Shown piece after piece: positions 16,317 to 24,620 of a stretch of 33,013 nt of DNA. The stretch comes from Lachnospiraceae bacterium (lineage in GTDB: Bacteria > Bacillota > Clostridia > Lachnospirales > Lachnospiraceae): positions 1 to 33,013 of the forward strand of contig JAILOQ010000053.1 of assembly GCA_024690725.1 (NCBI GenBank). Reading direction: 5' to 3'. Every line of letters begins with the position of its first letter. The stretch's first letter is position 1. The notes under the pieces are model-generated. The model saw only the letters and a program-made list of their open reading frames with translations, was not told the origin of the DNA and did not search any database. Made by a program: the position numbers and the translations under genes.

Positions 16317-17612
16317 ATGAAGAAAGAGATGAAGATGGATCCTTATCTTCTCGATAAGATTGGGAAGATGCATCCGGGGAAGGATGCGAAGGCTTTAACA
16401 AGAGCATATTACGAGCGGAAAAAGAAACTGTGTCTTTTGACGATCTTTGCAGGTATTCTCTTAAGCGGCCTGATGTTCTTGTCGGAATCGGGGAAGGGAA
16501 GAATCGATGAAGAAGGAAAGATCCTGCGGCAGGATTACGGTGGCGAGGAAGTCGTTGTGGATACCGTCGTCGAAAGCGAATGCTACGGAAAGAGGGATGT
16601 AACGGTATCGGTGTCACCGCGAACGCACACGAAAGAAGAATTGCCGGTACTGTTTTCGGAGGCATTTTCGTATCTGCAGGGAGAGCTTTTGGGAGAAAAC
16701 GAAAGTTTGCAGAGGGTAACTAAGGATCTTTGTTTTCCGGATAGTTATGCGGAAGATCAGGTGCAGTTCGAATACCTCTCTTCGGATTATGCCGTGCTGG
16801 ATACGAAGGGGCATGTGCATAACGAGGAGCTTTCCGAGGAGACGAAGGTGACGGTGGAAGTTACGATGTATTACGGGGAAGAATCCAAGAAAGAGCAGTT
16901 TGAGGTCTGTGTCTGTCCGAGAGTGCTTGGCGAAGAGGAAGCGTTTTACGCAGCGCTCGAACAAGAACTTCGGGCGGAGGATGCAAAGAGTGTGGGAAAT
17001 GAGACGTTTGCCCTGCCGGAAACCGTAGAGGCGCAAAGCGTAGTGTTTGCAGAGAAGAAAGAGCACGGCAGCTTGCTTATGCTCGCGCTGACCTTTCTCT
17101 GTGCGCTCGCACTGTTTAAGGGAATGGATCGGGATGTGGAAAAGAATTATGAGAAACGGCAGCAGGAGCTGTTGTTTGCATATCCGGATTTCACCGGGAA
17201 ACTGGCACTTTTGACAGGCGCCGGAATGAGTGTGACGTCGGCACTTCGAAAGATCTTTGCAGACGGAAGCAAAACAAAGGATTCCGCGCTGATCGAGGAA
17301 CTGGGGATATATGTCAGGAGCATGGATAACGGGATGCTGGAAGAACAGGCACTGGCCGGGTTTTCCGCACGTGTGGGGCTGCCGCAGTACAGAAAGTGCA
17401 TCAGTCTGATAGCCACAAATGTGAAAAAAGGTTCTGTGAACCTGGGAGAGTTGTTGGAGCAGGAGGCGGAGGATGCATTTGTGGAGCATCAAAGTAGCAT
17501 ACGAAAAATGGGAGAAGAGGCAGGGACCAAGTTGCTGATCCCGATGGTCATGATGTTATCCGTTGTGATGGTTTTGATCATGGTGCCGGCGTTTCTCAAT
17601 TACCAAGTATGA
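16317..17612 (+). CDS. tadC: TadC-like platform protein with a large outer insertion
   Basis: 431 residues. The C-terminal half (about 270-431) is a T2SSF domain: LLTGAGMSVTSALRKIF, then a helix-rich part and the final membrane segment LLIPMVMMLSVVMVLIMVPAF. One membrane segment lies at 38-55 and another at 251-268. Between them is an insertion of about 190 residues (57-248), predicted outside the cytoplasm, with beta-type VTVEVTMYYG patches and several cysteines (SECYG, DLCFP, VCVCP). Ordinary TadC proteins have only a short loop here. The start directly abuts the tadB stop. The Flp pilin gene follows 15 bp later. Confidence 0.8.
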   Translation: MKKEMKMDPYLLDKIGKMHPGKDAKALTRAYYERKKKLCLLTIFAGILLSGLMFLSESGKGRIDEEGKILRQDYGGEEVVVDTVVESECYGKRDVTVSVSPRTHTKEELPVLFSEAFSYLQGELLGENESLQRVTKDLCFPDSYAEDQVQFEYLSSDYAVLDTKGHVHNEELSEETKVTVEVTMYYGEESKKEQFEVCVCPRVLGEEEAFYAALEQELRAEDAKSVGNETFALPETVEAQSVVFAEKKEHGSLLMLALTFLCALALFKGMDRDVEKNYEKRQQELLFAYPDFTGKLALLTGAGMSVTSALRKIFADGSKTKDSALIEELGIYVRSMDNGMLEEQALAGFSARVGLPQYRKCISLIATNVKKGSVNLGELLEQEAEDAFVEHQSSIRKMGEEAGTKLLIPMVMMLSVVMVLIMVPAFLNYQV

Positions 17613-17627
17613 GAAAGGAGAAGAGTC

Positions 17628-17795
17628 ATGAAAGCATGGAAAAAGTTTTGGATGGATGAACGTGGCATCGGTACGGTGGAGATGATTCTGATTCTCGTCG
17701 TTCTGATCGCTCTCGTACTCATCTTTAAGGACCAAATGACAGATCTGGTCAACACCATTTTCAAAAAGATCAACAGTCAAAGCAGTAAGGTTTAG
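17628..17795 (+). CDS. flp: Flp-type IVb major pilin (55 aa)
   Basis: A small gene encoding 55 residues, beginning MKAWKKFWMDERGIGTVEM and ending with a charged tail. The leader MKAWKKFWMDERG would be cleaved by a prepilin peptidase between G13 and I14, leaving Glu18 at position +5, the defining type IV pilin residue. The hydrophobic helix ILILVVLIALVLIF follows. AGGAG lies 7 bp before the ATG. The size and place, after tadB-tadC, fit the Flp1-like major pilin that builds the Tad fibre. No second Flp pilin copy is seen. Confidence 0.93.
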   Translation: MKAWKKFWMDERGIGTVEMILILVVLIALVLIFKDQMTDLVNTIFKKINSQSSKV

Positions 17796-17808
17796 GATAG
17801 GAAGCATT

Positions 17809-19290
17809 ATGAAGAATAACTCATGGAAAGGTTCGGTCAGTATTTTTCTGGTTCTGGCATTTACCGTAATATTATCGTTGCTACTGACCTTGATCGAAGG
17901 CGCCAGGCAAAATGCGATTCGATTAAAGGCAGAGTGTGCCTATGACTTGGCTATGCAGTCCGTATTTGCGGAATACAACAGAGAGCTGCTGGAGCAATAT
18001 GAGTTATTCTTCATTGATGTGACATACGGAAACGGCGGAAACATACATTGCCTGGAAGATCATTTTAAGGGGTATCTTACGGACAATACCGACCTTGGAG
18101 AGACCTACGGACTCATAAAGGATCTGACGGCGGTATATCCGCAAAACGTCACGGTGGATGCGTATTCCCTCGCCACCGACGCAGGAGGGGAAGTGTTAAA
18201 ACGACAGGCCGTTGGCTATATGAAAAATCTGTACGGCATGGATTACTTAAAGGAAATACAGAGCGAACTGGCTACGGTGGAGGATTACGATCTGGTGGAA
18301 AGAGACATTACTTCCGAACGGCTTTCCAATCAGAGCGCGATCGATAACTTTGAAATCCCGCCGAAGAAAAAGGATGCGACGGAGGATGAATGGGAAGAAG
18401 TGGAGATTGACAATCCGGCCGATGCGGTGAATGCAACAAGGGGAATTCTTTCGCTGGTGATCGATGCGGATACGGAGATTTCGACGATGGCCGTAAATCC
18501 GCAAAACTATGTTTCCGGGCGCAGTCTGAATGTCGGAAGCGGGCTTGGAAAAAGAGAAGGGGTCGGCGCAGCCGATGAACTGATCTTTCATGAATACCTT
18601 CTGCAGTTTTGCGGGTATTATACGGAGCCGAAAGAAGAGGGACTGTTGCAGTACCAGGTGGAATACATCCTGATGGGAAAGAGCAGCGATATCGATAATC
18701 TCAAAGCGATCGTAAATCGGTTGTTGTTGCTTCGGGAGACCGCAAATGTGACCTATCTGTTTTCGGATGAAGCAAAAGTGGCGGAAGCCGAGGCTTTAGC
18801 GGCAACGGTCTGCGCTGCCGTGGCGCTTCCGGAACTGACGGAGCTTGTGAAGATTTCCCTTCTGTTTGCCTGGGCTTATGCCGAGAGTGTGTATGATGTG
18901 AAACAACTCCTCAAAGGCGGGCGGGTTCCCATCGTAAAGACGGCAGAGACCTGGCACTACAGCTTGGAAGGGATGCTGCAGTTCACACAGGACGGATCGG
19001 CGGATGTGGTGGAGCAGACGGCGGATGATGCCGATACCGTCGGTGCATCGGACGAAACGATCGCCGATGGATTAAGCTACAAGGATTATCTGCGTGTTTT
19101 TCTGGCATTGGAGGGAAGCGAAAAGAAGACGAAACGAGCGATGGATATCATAGAAATGGATATCCGAAAGACACCGGGAAATGCGGGCTTTCGCCTGGAC
19201 TGCTGTGTGGACCGGGCAGTGATCACGGCGAATTTCGCAAGCAAGTACGGGGGATCGTGTGAGATCACGAGAGAGTGGTATTACTACTGA
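17809..19290 (+). CDS. DUF5702-like Tad-locus membrane-anchored protein
   Basis: 493 residues. An N-terminal GSVSIFLVLAFTVILSLLLTLIEGAR segment gives a single membrane helix (about 9-30) preceded by a short basic tail. The large remainder, beginning with AYDLAMQSVFAEYNRELLEQYELFF, is predicted outside the membrane. This N-terminal pattern is that of the DUF5702 family in clostridial Tad loci (family from memory). It probably replaces TadG as the big minor component, but that is inferred. The segment near 440-470 is rich in acid (QTADDADTVGASDE). The ribosome site is TAGGAAG. Its end overlaps the upstream part of the next open frame, but the next real start lies 20 bp after the stop. Confidence 0.7.
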   Translation: MKNNSWKGSVSIFLVLAFTVILSLLLTLIEGARQNAIRLKAECAYDLAMQSVFAEYNRELLEQYELFFIDVTYGNGGNIHCLEDHFKGYLTDNTDLGETYGLIKDLTAVYPQNVTVDAYSLATDAGGEVLKRQAVGYMKNLYGMDYLKEIQSELATVEDYDLVERDITSERLSNQSAIDNFEIPPKKKDATEDEWEEVEIDNPADAVNATRGILSLVIDADTEISTMAVNPQNYVSGRSLNVGSGLGKREGVGAADELIFHEYLLQFCGYYTEPKEEGLLQYQVEYILMGKSSDIDNLKAIVNRLLLLRETANVTYLFSDEAKVAEAEALAATVCAAVALPELTELVKISLLFAWAYAESVYDVKQLLKGGRVPIVKTAETWHYSLEGMLQFTQDGSADVVEQTADDADTVGASDETIADGLSYKDYLRVFLALEGSEKKTKRAMDIIEMDIRKTPGNAGFRLDCCVDRAVITANFASKYGGSCEITREWYYY

Positions 19291-19310
19291 AAAGAGAGGA
19301 GTGTCCGACC

Positions 19311-20249
19311 ATGCCCTTTGTGGGAAACGTCACAAAAAAAACAAGAATTAATAATTCTCGGAAACATACTTCGAATAGCGTTTATAAAAACAATCCATTC
19401 CGGATCCCCAAAAAAGAAAAAACGCCACAAAGGGTTTGGTCGGGCATTGACCTTCTTTCATTAGGGATGCGGGGCAGTCTTACGGTTGAGGCTGCCCTGG
19501 TCTTCCCGATCTTTTTATTTGCGATCATGTCGCTTCTTTCGTTTGTCAGCATCCTTCAGCTGGAAATGAAGGTAAACGGGAGTCTGTCATCCGTGGCAAA
19601 AGAAACGGCCGTTTATGCCGCTGTAGGGGAAGATGCATTGGGGGAGCTCGGAGAATCCGGGATACTCGGCGGTACACTTCTTTCGGAGACCTATGTGCGG
19701 GCCATGGTAATGAAGGATCTGGGCAGTGAGTATATTGCAAAGAGCCCTGCGGAATCTGCCATGAACTTTTCCTTCCTGGGAAGCACCTTCATGGAAGACG
19801 ACAGGATCGAGTTGCATTGCAATTATAAGGTGGAACCGTTCTTTTCTCTGAGCCCGCTATCCGGTTTTTTCGTCGGTGACGTTGCTCTGGCACGCGCCTA
19901 TACCGGATACGATAATGCGGGGCAGGCGCTTGCAAACGAAAAGGAAGAGATCGTATATATCACGCCGTATGGGACGGCATATCACAAGGACAAGAGTTGT
20001 AACTATCTGGACCTGAGCATACAAAGGTCTCTCGGAGAGCAGGTGGGAGCGTTGCATAACAAAGACGGCGGCCGTTATCATGCCTGTCCGATCTGTGCGC
20101 GGGGAAAGAAGGATGCGGTGGTTTATATTACGGATTACGGAGATTGCTATCATAACGATGCGTTTTGTTCCGGACTGAAACGCACGGTGGAAGCGGTTCC
20201 GATTTCCAAAGTCGGAGGGCGAACACCATGTATGAAATGTTATGGGTAA
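19311..20249 (+). CDS. TadE-like pseudopilin with two C-terminal Cys/His zinc-type modules
   Basis: 312 residues from the ATG at 19311, preceded by GAGGAG. A GTG at 19275 is in frame but lacks a ribosome site. An unusually long basic N-terminus (1-54) precedes a pseudopilin signal, RGSLTVEAALVFPIFLFAI: cleavage would follow G55, with Glu60 at +5. The middle (90-200) is a TadE-type outer domain. The C-terminus carries two related modules: YH(224-225)...C230...C259PIC262 and YH(280-281)...C286...C307MKC310, each introduced by VYIT.YG. This HxxxxC...CxxC pattern resembles known bacterial Ada-like zinc modules. The gene sits between the DUF5702-like gene and a second prepilin peptidase, overlapping the latter by 22 bp. 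Confidence 0.82.
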   Translation: MPFVGNVTKKTRINNSRKHTSNSVYKNNPFRIPKKEKTPQRVWSGIDLLSLGMRGSLTVEAALVFPIFLFAIMSLLSFVSILQLEMKVNGSLSSVAKETAVYAAVGEDALGELGESGILGGTLLSETYVRAMVMKDLGSEYIAKSPAESAMNFSFLGSTFMEDDRIELHCNYKVEPFFSLSPLSGFFVGDVALARAYTGYDNAGQALANEKEEIVYITPYGTAYHKDKSCNYLDLSIQRSLGEQVGALHNKDGGRYHACPICARGKKDAVVYITDYGDCYHNDAFCSGLKRTVEAVPISKVGGRTPCMKCYG

Positions 20250-20662
20250 AAGGGGGACTGGCGTTGTTTTTGACCGGGTTATCCATCGTTGATCTGAAAA
20301 GAAAACAGGTTCCGCGACTCCCTTTGGTCGCTGTCGGAGTGCTTGGGATCATCGGAGTGTCCGGTGCGGGCCGGGCGGAGACTGCCTCGGTTTTGATCGC
20401 ACTACTCGTCGGGGCGGCATTTCTTTGGCTCGCTTTTGTAACGGAGCAGGCGATCGGATACGGCGATGTGGCAACGATCGTTGTTTTGGGCCTGTACTGC
20501 GGGATCTATGTTCTGATACTTTCTTTGATGATCGCATTTCTCGCGGCCTTTCTCGTCGGAATGATCTTGTGGATCACGAAACGCAAGGGCAAGAAAGATC
20601 AGATCCCGTTTCTGCCGTTTTTGACGATCGGATATGTTGTCGGAGGTTGTTTATGGACATGA
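20228..20662 (+). CDS. Second prepilin peptidase of the A24 family
   Basis: 144 residues with five or six hydrophobic segments. The catalytic aspartates are D22 (SIVDLKRKQVP) and D80 (IGYGDVA, the GxGD motif). The start at 20228 follows GGAGGG and overlaps the previous gene. An open frame reaching 20165 has no ribosome site and is rejected. It is only weakly similar by eye to the first peptidase at 12814: GYGD versus GGGD, and different flanks. It lies between two TadE-like genes, which may be its substrates. Its end overlaps the next gene. Confidence 0.88.
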   Translation: MYEMLWVKGGLALFLTGLSIVDLKRKQVPRLPLVAVGVLGIIGVSGAGRAETASVLIALLVGAAFLWLAFVTEQAIGYGDVATIVVLGLYCGIYVLILSLMIAFLAAFLVGMILWITKRKGKKDQIPFLPFLTIGYVVGGCLWT

Positions 20663-21090
20663 AGTTTATCAGGGATGAAAGGGGAAGCTTTACTGTGGAA
20701 GCGGCGGTGATCGTCTCGTTTATGTTCTTTGTGATACAGGCATTTATTTTTCTGTCGTTTTATCTTTTTAATCTATGCTCGGTCACGCGTGCCGCGGAAA
20801 TGGCGGCGTTGCGTGCAAGTCAGGCCGTGTGGGAAACGTCGCAGGAACGCTATAACATTGCAAGTGCTGCTGTTGCGGAGATTTTGGAACACAATCTGAT
20901 CGGAGAAGCGCAGATTTCATCGAAGATCACATCCAAGGCGCATAAGGTAACGGTGGAGGTCGGATGTAAAAGCACATCGTGGCAGCAGACGGTCACGGCT
21001 TCCCGCAATGTGATCCATCCGGTCCAGCTGCTTCGGGAGGCGAGAAAAATTAAAAAACTTGGTGAAGACAAAGGAGAGACGGAAGAATGA
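20653..21090 (+). CDS. TadE/TadF-like minor pseudopilin
   Basis: 145 residues. ERGSFTVEAAVIVSFMFFVIQAFIFL carries a pseudopilin cleavage site after the Gly, with Glu at +5, and the hydrophobic helix. A short outer domain follows (helix with AAEMAALRASQAVW, then beta strands). GGAGG lies 6 bp before the ATG at 20653; the frame upstream of this is a shadow of the peptidase gene. It overlaps the peptidase stop and shares ATGA with the FHA gene. It probably works with the other TadE-like protein as a tip or initiation component; that is an inference from Tad systems. Confidence 0.88.
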   Translation: MDMKFIRDERGSFTVEAAVIVSFMFFVIQAFIFLSFYLFNLCSVTRAAEMAALRASQAVWETSQERYNIASAAVAEILEHNLIGEAQISSKITSKAHKVTVEVGCKSTSWQQTVTASRNVIHPVQLLREARKIKKLGEDKGETEE

Positions 21091-22484
21091 GAACAGAATT
21101 CAGAAGAGAAGACCATAAGAATCTTTTGGTGATCCGCATGGATCCGTTACAGGTGAAGGATGCGGGAGAGTTTGCCTGTACGATGTTGAAAGAGAACAGG
21201 ATGAAATATCTTCTTCCCACGGAAATCCGTTCGTTCAACGGCGAGACGGAGATCGGTTTTGATATAACGTCGAGACAGCCGCTGGATATTCTCTATGAAA
21301 AGCAGACCATGGACAAAGAAGATATCCGCGCATTGCTTGCGGGCATCTTAAAGGTATCGGAAGAGCTGGAGCGGTTCTTATTGGATGAAGAAGGGCTGGT
21401 GTTGGAACCGTCCTATATATACGGCGGGCGCAAGGGCGAAGTCCGTTTTCTTTACGATGCAGGGTTCTCGCTGGATTATAAGGAAGAAGTGGACCGGCTT
21501 CTTGAGTTTTTGCTGGAGCATGCGGACAAAGAAGATAAGGACGCGGTGATGGCATCCTTTGGTTTTTATCAGAAGGCGCGGGAATATGAAGGCGATATGA
21601 TCCGGGCGATCCGGGAATTTCTGGAGGATCCGGCACAGCCTTCAAGGTCCGTCGAAGTCGCAGGACCGATGGGGGATGAGAATGAAAAGGATGAATTCTT
21701 CGTGTTTCCAGAAGAAGAGGAGGCAGAGGATATGTCGACGGAAGCGGAGAAACTGCCCCGCCGGAGAAAAGAAGGATTTATGGCATCCATGGTATTTTTC
21801 GGAATTCTGGGTGTCGGAGGACTGGGCCTGTTTGGATATACGTGGATGGCGTTTTCCATACAACGTCCGCAGGAGCTTCTTAATTACAGCGGCTGTATGG
21901 CAGGTATCGCGTTGGCCGCATTCTCGCTGATCGGTATCATCGTATGTATCCTGAAAAAGAAAGCGGAAAAGAGCCGGGGAAAACAACGTACAGATAGCGG
22001 AGCCGGCCGATCGGATGAGGCAGATCTTCTGTCCGAAGTACAAGATTTCGGGGAAGGGAGCGAAGCGCGGGAGGTAAGCATGAAGCGGGAGGCAGGCGAG
22101 GATATGCATGAGCCGCGCGAAAGGGGATGGTCCGAAGATGACGGAAAGGCAGAAGAGAGGACCGTTCTTTTGGAGGAAAACAGTTACAAGGAGCAGAGGA
22201 TCTTAAAGGGACGTATCCGCGGGCGGCAACGGGAGATCGATCTGTCGGCTTTCCCGTTTGTTATCGGGAAGAACAAAGATCAGGCGGACTACGTCATAGA
22301 AGATAATTCGATCTCAAGGATCCATGCCAGATTTACGGAGCGTGACGGGATCGTGTTTATCACGGACTTAAATTCCTTAAACGGGACATTTCTGAACGGG
22401 ATCCGTCTGGTCCCGCAGGAGATGAGCATGTTAGAGTCCGGCGATGAGGTAACGATGGGAAGGCTCAGCTTTACATACACCTAG
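21087..22484 (+). CDS. DUF6382-FHA domain membrane protein of the Tad operon
   Basis: 465 residues. The N-terminal domain (1-180, HKNLLVIRMDP and a helix-rich second half) matches the DUF6382 family in my memory. An acidic linker is followed by two membrane helices (about 231-256 and 264-289), a charged cytoplasmic linker (290-370) and a C-terminal FHA domain (about 375-465). The FHA phosphothreonine-binding signature is intact: FVIGKN, SISRIHARF, and NSLNGTFLNG. Both ends should be cytoplasmic. It is the last gene of the operon and starts at the ATGA overlap. It likely ties pilus assembly to a Ser/Thr kinase located elsewhere. Confidence 0.8.
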   Translation: MRTEFRREDHKNLLVIRMDPLQVKDAGEFACTMLKENRMKYLLPTEIRSFNGETEIGFDITSRQPLDILYEKQTMDKEDIRALLAGILKVSEELERFLLDEEGLVLEPSYIYGGRKGEVRFLYDAGFSLDYKEEVDRLLEFLLEHADKEDKDAVMASFGFYQKAREYEGDMIRAIREFLEDPAQPSRSVEVAGPMGDENEKDEFFVFPEEEEAEDMSTEAEKLPRRRKEGFMASMVFFGILGVGGLGLFGYTWMAFSIQRPQELLNYSGCMAGIALAAFSLIGIIVCILKKKAEKSRGKQRTDSGAGRSDEADLLSEVQDFGEGSEAREVSMKREAGEDMHEPRERGWSEDDGKAEERTVLLEENSYKEQRILKGRIRGRQREIDLSAFPFVIGKNKDQADYVIEDNSISRIHARFTERDGIVFITDLNSLNGTFLNGIRLVPQEMSMLESGDEVTMGRLSFTYT

Positions 22485-22527
22485 CCGGGACAATGAAAAT
22501 CCGAAGCGTTTGTGGTAAAATAGACGC

Positions 22528-23574
22528 ATGAAACGGAAAATCATTTATTATCTCGGACAGCTCGGATATCGGGAGATGAATACCACCCATCCCGAGATCA
22601 CCCTGTTATTCAAAAAAGAAGAGAGTTTCTGCGATCTTTTGCTCATCATGGATATGATGGCAAATCCCTATCTGACAAAGGACGTGGTCGCACAGGTGAC
22701 GAAGCACAGCGTTTGGCGGTTTCACGATCTGGGAATTGCGGAAGTGCATCATTTGACGCTGTTATACAGCGGAGATTATGCCACGGCAGAGAAGGTAGGT
22801 GAAGATGAGCCGTTTTGCTGGATCCTGGATCCCATGGCGAAAAAGGTAGTCGTTCCTCCGGGCAAGGTGGAAGACTACTATGGGATGCGCAGTCAGCTGG
22901 ATGATTTTATGGTGGCACCCGATCCGCCCGAACAAAAAGAACGGATCAAGTACGGCACAGACGGAAAACCGCTATTGAAACTCAAACAACAGCCCCTGGT
23001 CAACCATGGGCTTTTTGTCGTGAATGTCATTGTATTCATGCTCTCCACACTTTCCGGGTTTGGCCTGAATCAGCTGGGAAAACTGGAAGTGCGCTCATTT
23101 TTGGACGGGGAGTATTACCGGATCGTTACGGCGATGTTCTTACACGGCGGGATCGAACATATCGCCGGAAATATGCTGATGTTATATTATCTCGGGAACA
23201 TGATAGAAAAAGAAATGGGACATATCCGCTATTTTCTTTTGTACATGCTTTCCGGTGTTTGTGCGGGTTTTGCGAGCATGGCATTTCAATGGTATGTTCT
23301 TTCACAGGGAGGGGACATCGGCGGCAGTGTCGGTGCCAGCGGTGCTATTTTCGGTATCCTGGGAGGATTCCTCTGGATGTTTTTAAGGGATAAAGATCGT
23401 TTTCGGGGCATGACGATAAAAAAAGTCATATGGCTGATCGTCTATCCGCTTTACACCGGATTTGTTTCGGAAAACGTGGATAATGCGGCGCATGTCGGTG
23501 GACTGATCGCAGGTTTTGTCCTGGCGATCTTCTTATACAAAAAGAAGTTACAAAAGACGGAAGAAAGGCTATAA
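22528..23574 (+). CDS. Rhomboid family intramembrane serine protease
   Basis: 348 residues. The C-terminal 190 residues form a six-helix rhomboid core: HGGIEHIAGNMLMLYYLGN (H206, H211, N215), GGSVGASGAIFGILGG with the nucleophile S271, and NAAHVGG with H322. The Ser-His dyad is complete. The N-terminal 155 residues are soluble and lie in the cytoplasm (FCDLLLIMDMMANPYLTKD); this domain is common in Lachnospiraceae rhomboids but has no name I know. No ribosome site precedes the ATG, and a TAAAAT box ends 6 bp before it. Possible substrates include the neighbouring pilus proteins, but nothing shows this. Confidence 0.9.
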   Translation: MKRKIIYYLGQLGYREMNTTHPEITLLFKKEESFCDLLLIMDMMANPYLTKDVVAQVTKHSVWRFHDLGIAEVHHLTLLYSGDYATAEKVGEDEPFCWILDPMAKKVVVPPGKVEDYYGMRSQLDDFMVAPDPPEQKERIKYGTDGKPLLKLKQQPLVNHGLFVVNVIVFMLSTLSGFGLNQLGKLEVRSFLDGEYYRIVTAMFLHGGIEHIAGNMLMLYYLGNMIEKEMGHIRYFLLYMLSGVCAGFASMAFQWYVLSQGGDIGGSVGASGAIFGILGGFLWMFLRDKDRFRGMTIKKVIWLIVYPLYTGFVSENVDNAAHVGGLIAGFVLAIFLYKKKLQKTEERL

Positions 23575-23612
23575 TAAAAGAGGGAAAGAAATCGTAGGAA
23601 AGGGAATGAGCT

Positions 23613-24605
23613 ATGAAGATCAATATCTATTACGGCGGCAGGGGGTTGATGGACGATCCGTCGCTTTATGTGATAAATAAGATGAAGGAAGTCCTGGAAG
23701 AACTCAATGTCAAGGTGGAGCTCTTCATGCTTGCGGAATTAAAGAGCAGCATCACCACACTTCCGCAGTCCTTAAAGAGTGCGGACGGTATCATTTTGGC
23801 GACGACCGTGGAATGGTACGGGATCGGCGGATATATGCAGATGTTCTTGGATTCCTGCTGGCTCTACGGGGACAAAGAAAAGATCAGTCAGATCTATATG
23901 TGTCCCATCGCCATGAGTACGACAAGCGGCGAGCGTGATGCGAAACTGAATCTCTCCGTGGCCTGGGAGATTTTGGGAGGAAAGCCTTGCAGCGGTATCT
24001 GCGGCTACATTCCGAATACGGCGTTGTTTGAGGAGAATCCGGAATACAACCAGATCATCGAGAAGAAAGCAGAGAATATGTACCGGACCATCAATCAGAA
24101 GATGGCATCGCTTCCCGCAAGTAACCGCGCCGTTAATCAGACGGTGGCGATCAACCGTGGCATCAATCTGACCCCGCAGGAGTCGGAGCAACTTTCAAAG
24201 TATGTGGCGGATGAGTCTTATGTACAGACACAAAAGGAAGATATCAAAGAACTTGCTTCTTTATACAGAGGGAAGATGGACGAGGACGAGGATGAGGATC
24301 ATAAGTTGATCGTAGCCTTTTCCGAACATTTCCAGGCGAACACCACGGATAAAGTGATCTATAAGATCGTGATGGACAGTAAGGCAATGCCGTTATATTT
24401 ACGTGTTAACGGCAGAGAATGCGAATGCGACTTTGCGCAGGATGACGATGCGGATGTGACCATTGCAACCGATGTCGGTACGGTGCGTGAGATCGTAAAA
24501 GGCAATATGTCCTTCCAGAAAGCGTTTATGAGCGAAGGACGTGCCAGAGTCAAAGGTGATTTTAAGATGCTGAGACTGCTTGATCAGCTCTTTGTGTTTT
24601 CATAG
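23613..24605 (+). CDS. Flavodoxin-like fold protein fused to an SCP2 domain
   Basis: 330 residues. The N-terminal 180 residues resemble NADPH-dependent FMN reductases/flavodoxins (MKINIYYGGRG, then SADGIILATTVEWYGIGGYMQMFLD). A linker rich in Glu/Asp follows (MDEDEDEDHK). The C-terminal 95 residues look like a sterol-carrier SCP2 fold (IYKIVMDSKAMPLYLRVNG, then DADVTIATDVGTVREIVKG and a final hydrophobic helix), which binds lipids or acyl chains. AGGAAAGGGA precedes the start. A HIT gene follows after 15 bp, suggesting an operon. The substrate cannot be told from sequence. Confidence 0.7.
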   Translation: MKINIYYGGRGLMDDPSLYVINKMKEVLEELNVKVELFMLAELKSSITTLPQSLKSADGIILATTVEWYGIGGYMQMFLDSCWLYGDKEKISQIYMCPIAMSTTSGERDAKLNLSVAWEILGGKPCSGICGYIPNTALFEENPEYNQIIEKKAENMYRTINQKMASLPASNRAVNQTVAINRGINLTPQESEQLSKYVADESYVQTQKEDIKELASLYRGKMDEDEDEDHKLIVAFSEHFQANTTDKVIYKIVMDSKAMPLYLRVNGRECECDFAQDDDADVTIATDVGTVREIVKGNMSFQKAFMSEGRARVKGDFKMLRLLDQLFVFS

Positions 24606-24620
24606 GAGGAAGAATAAGAT

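Noticed and set aside
20425-20652. Upstream extension of the second TadE-like gene
   Set aside because: It is out-of-frame sequence of the second prepilin peptidase; the pseudopilin leader begins at ATG 20653 behind GGAGG.
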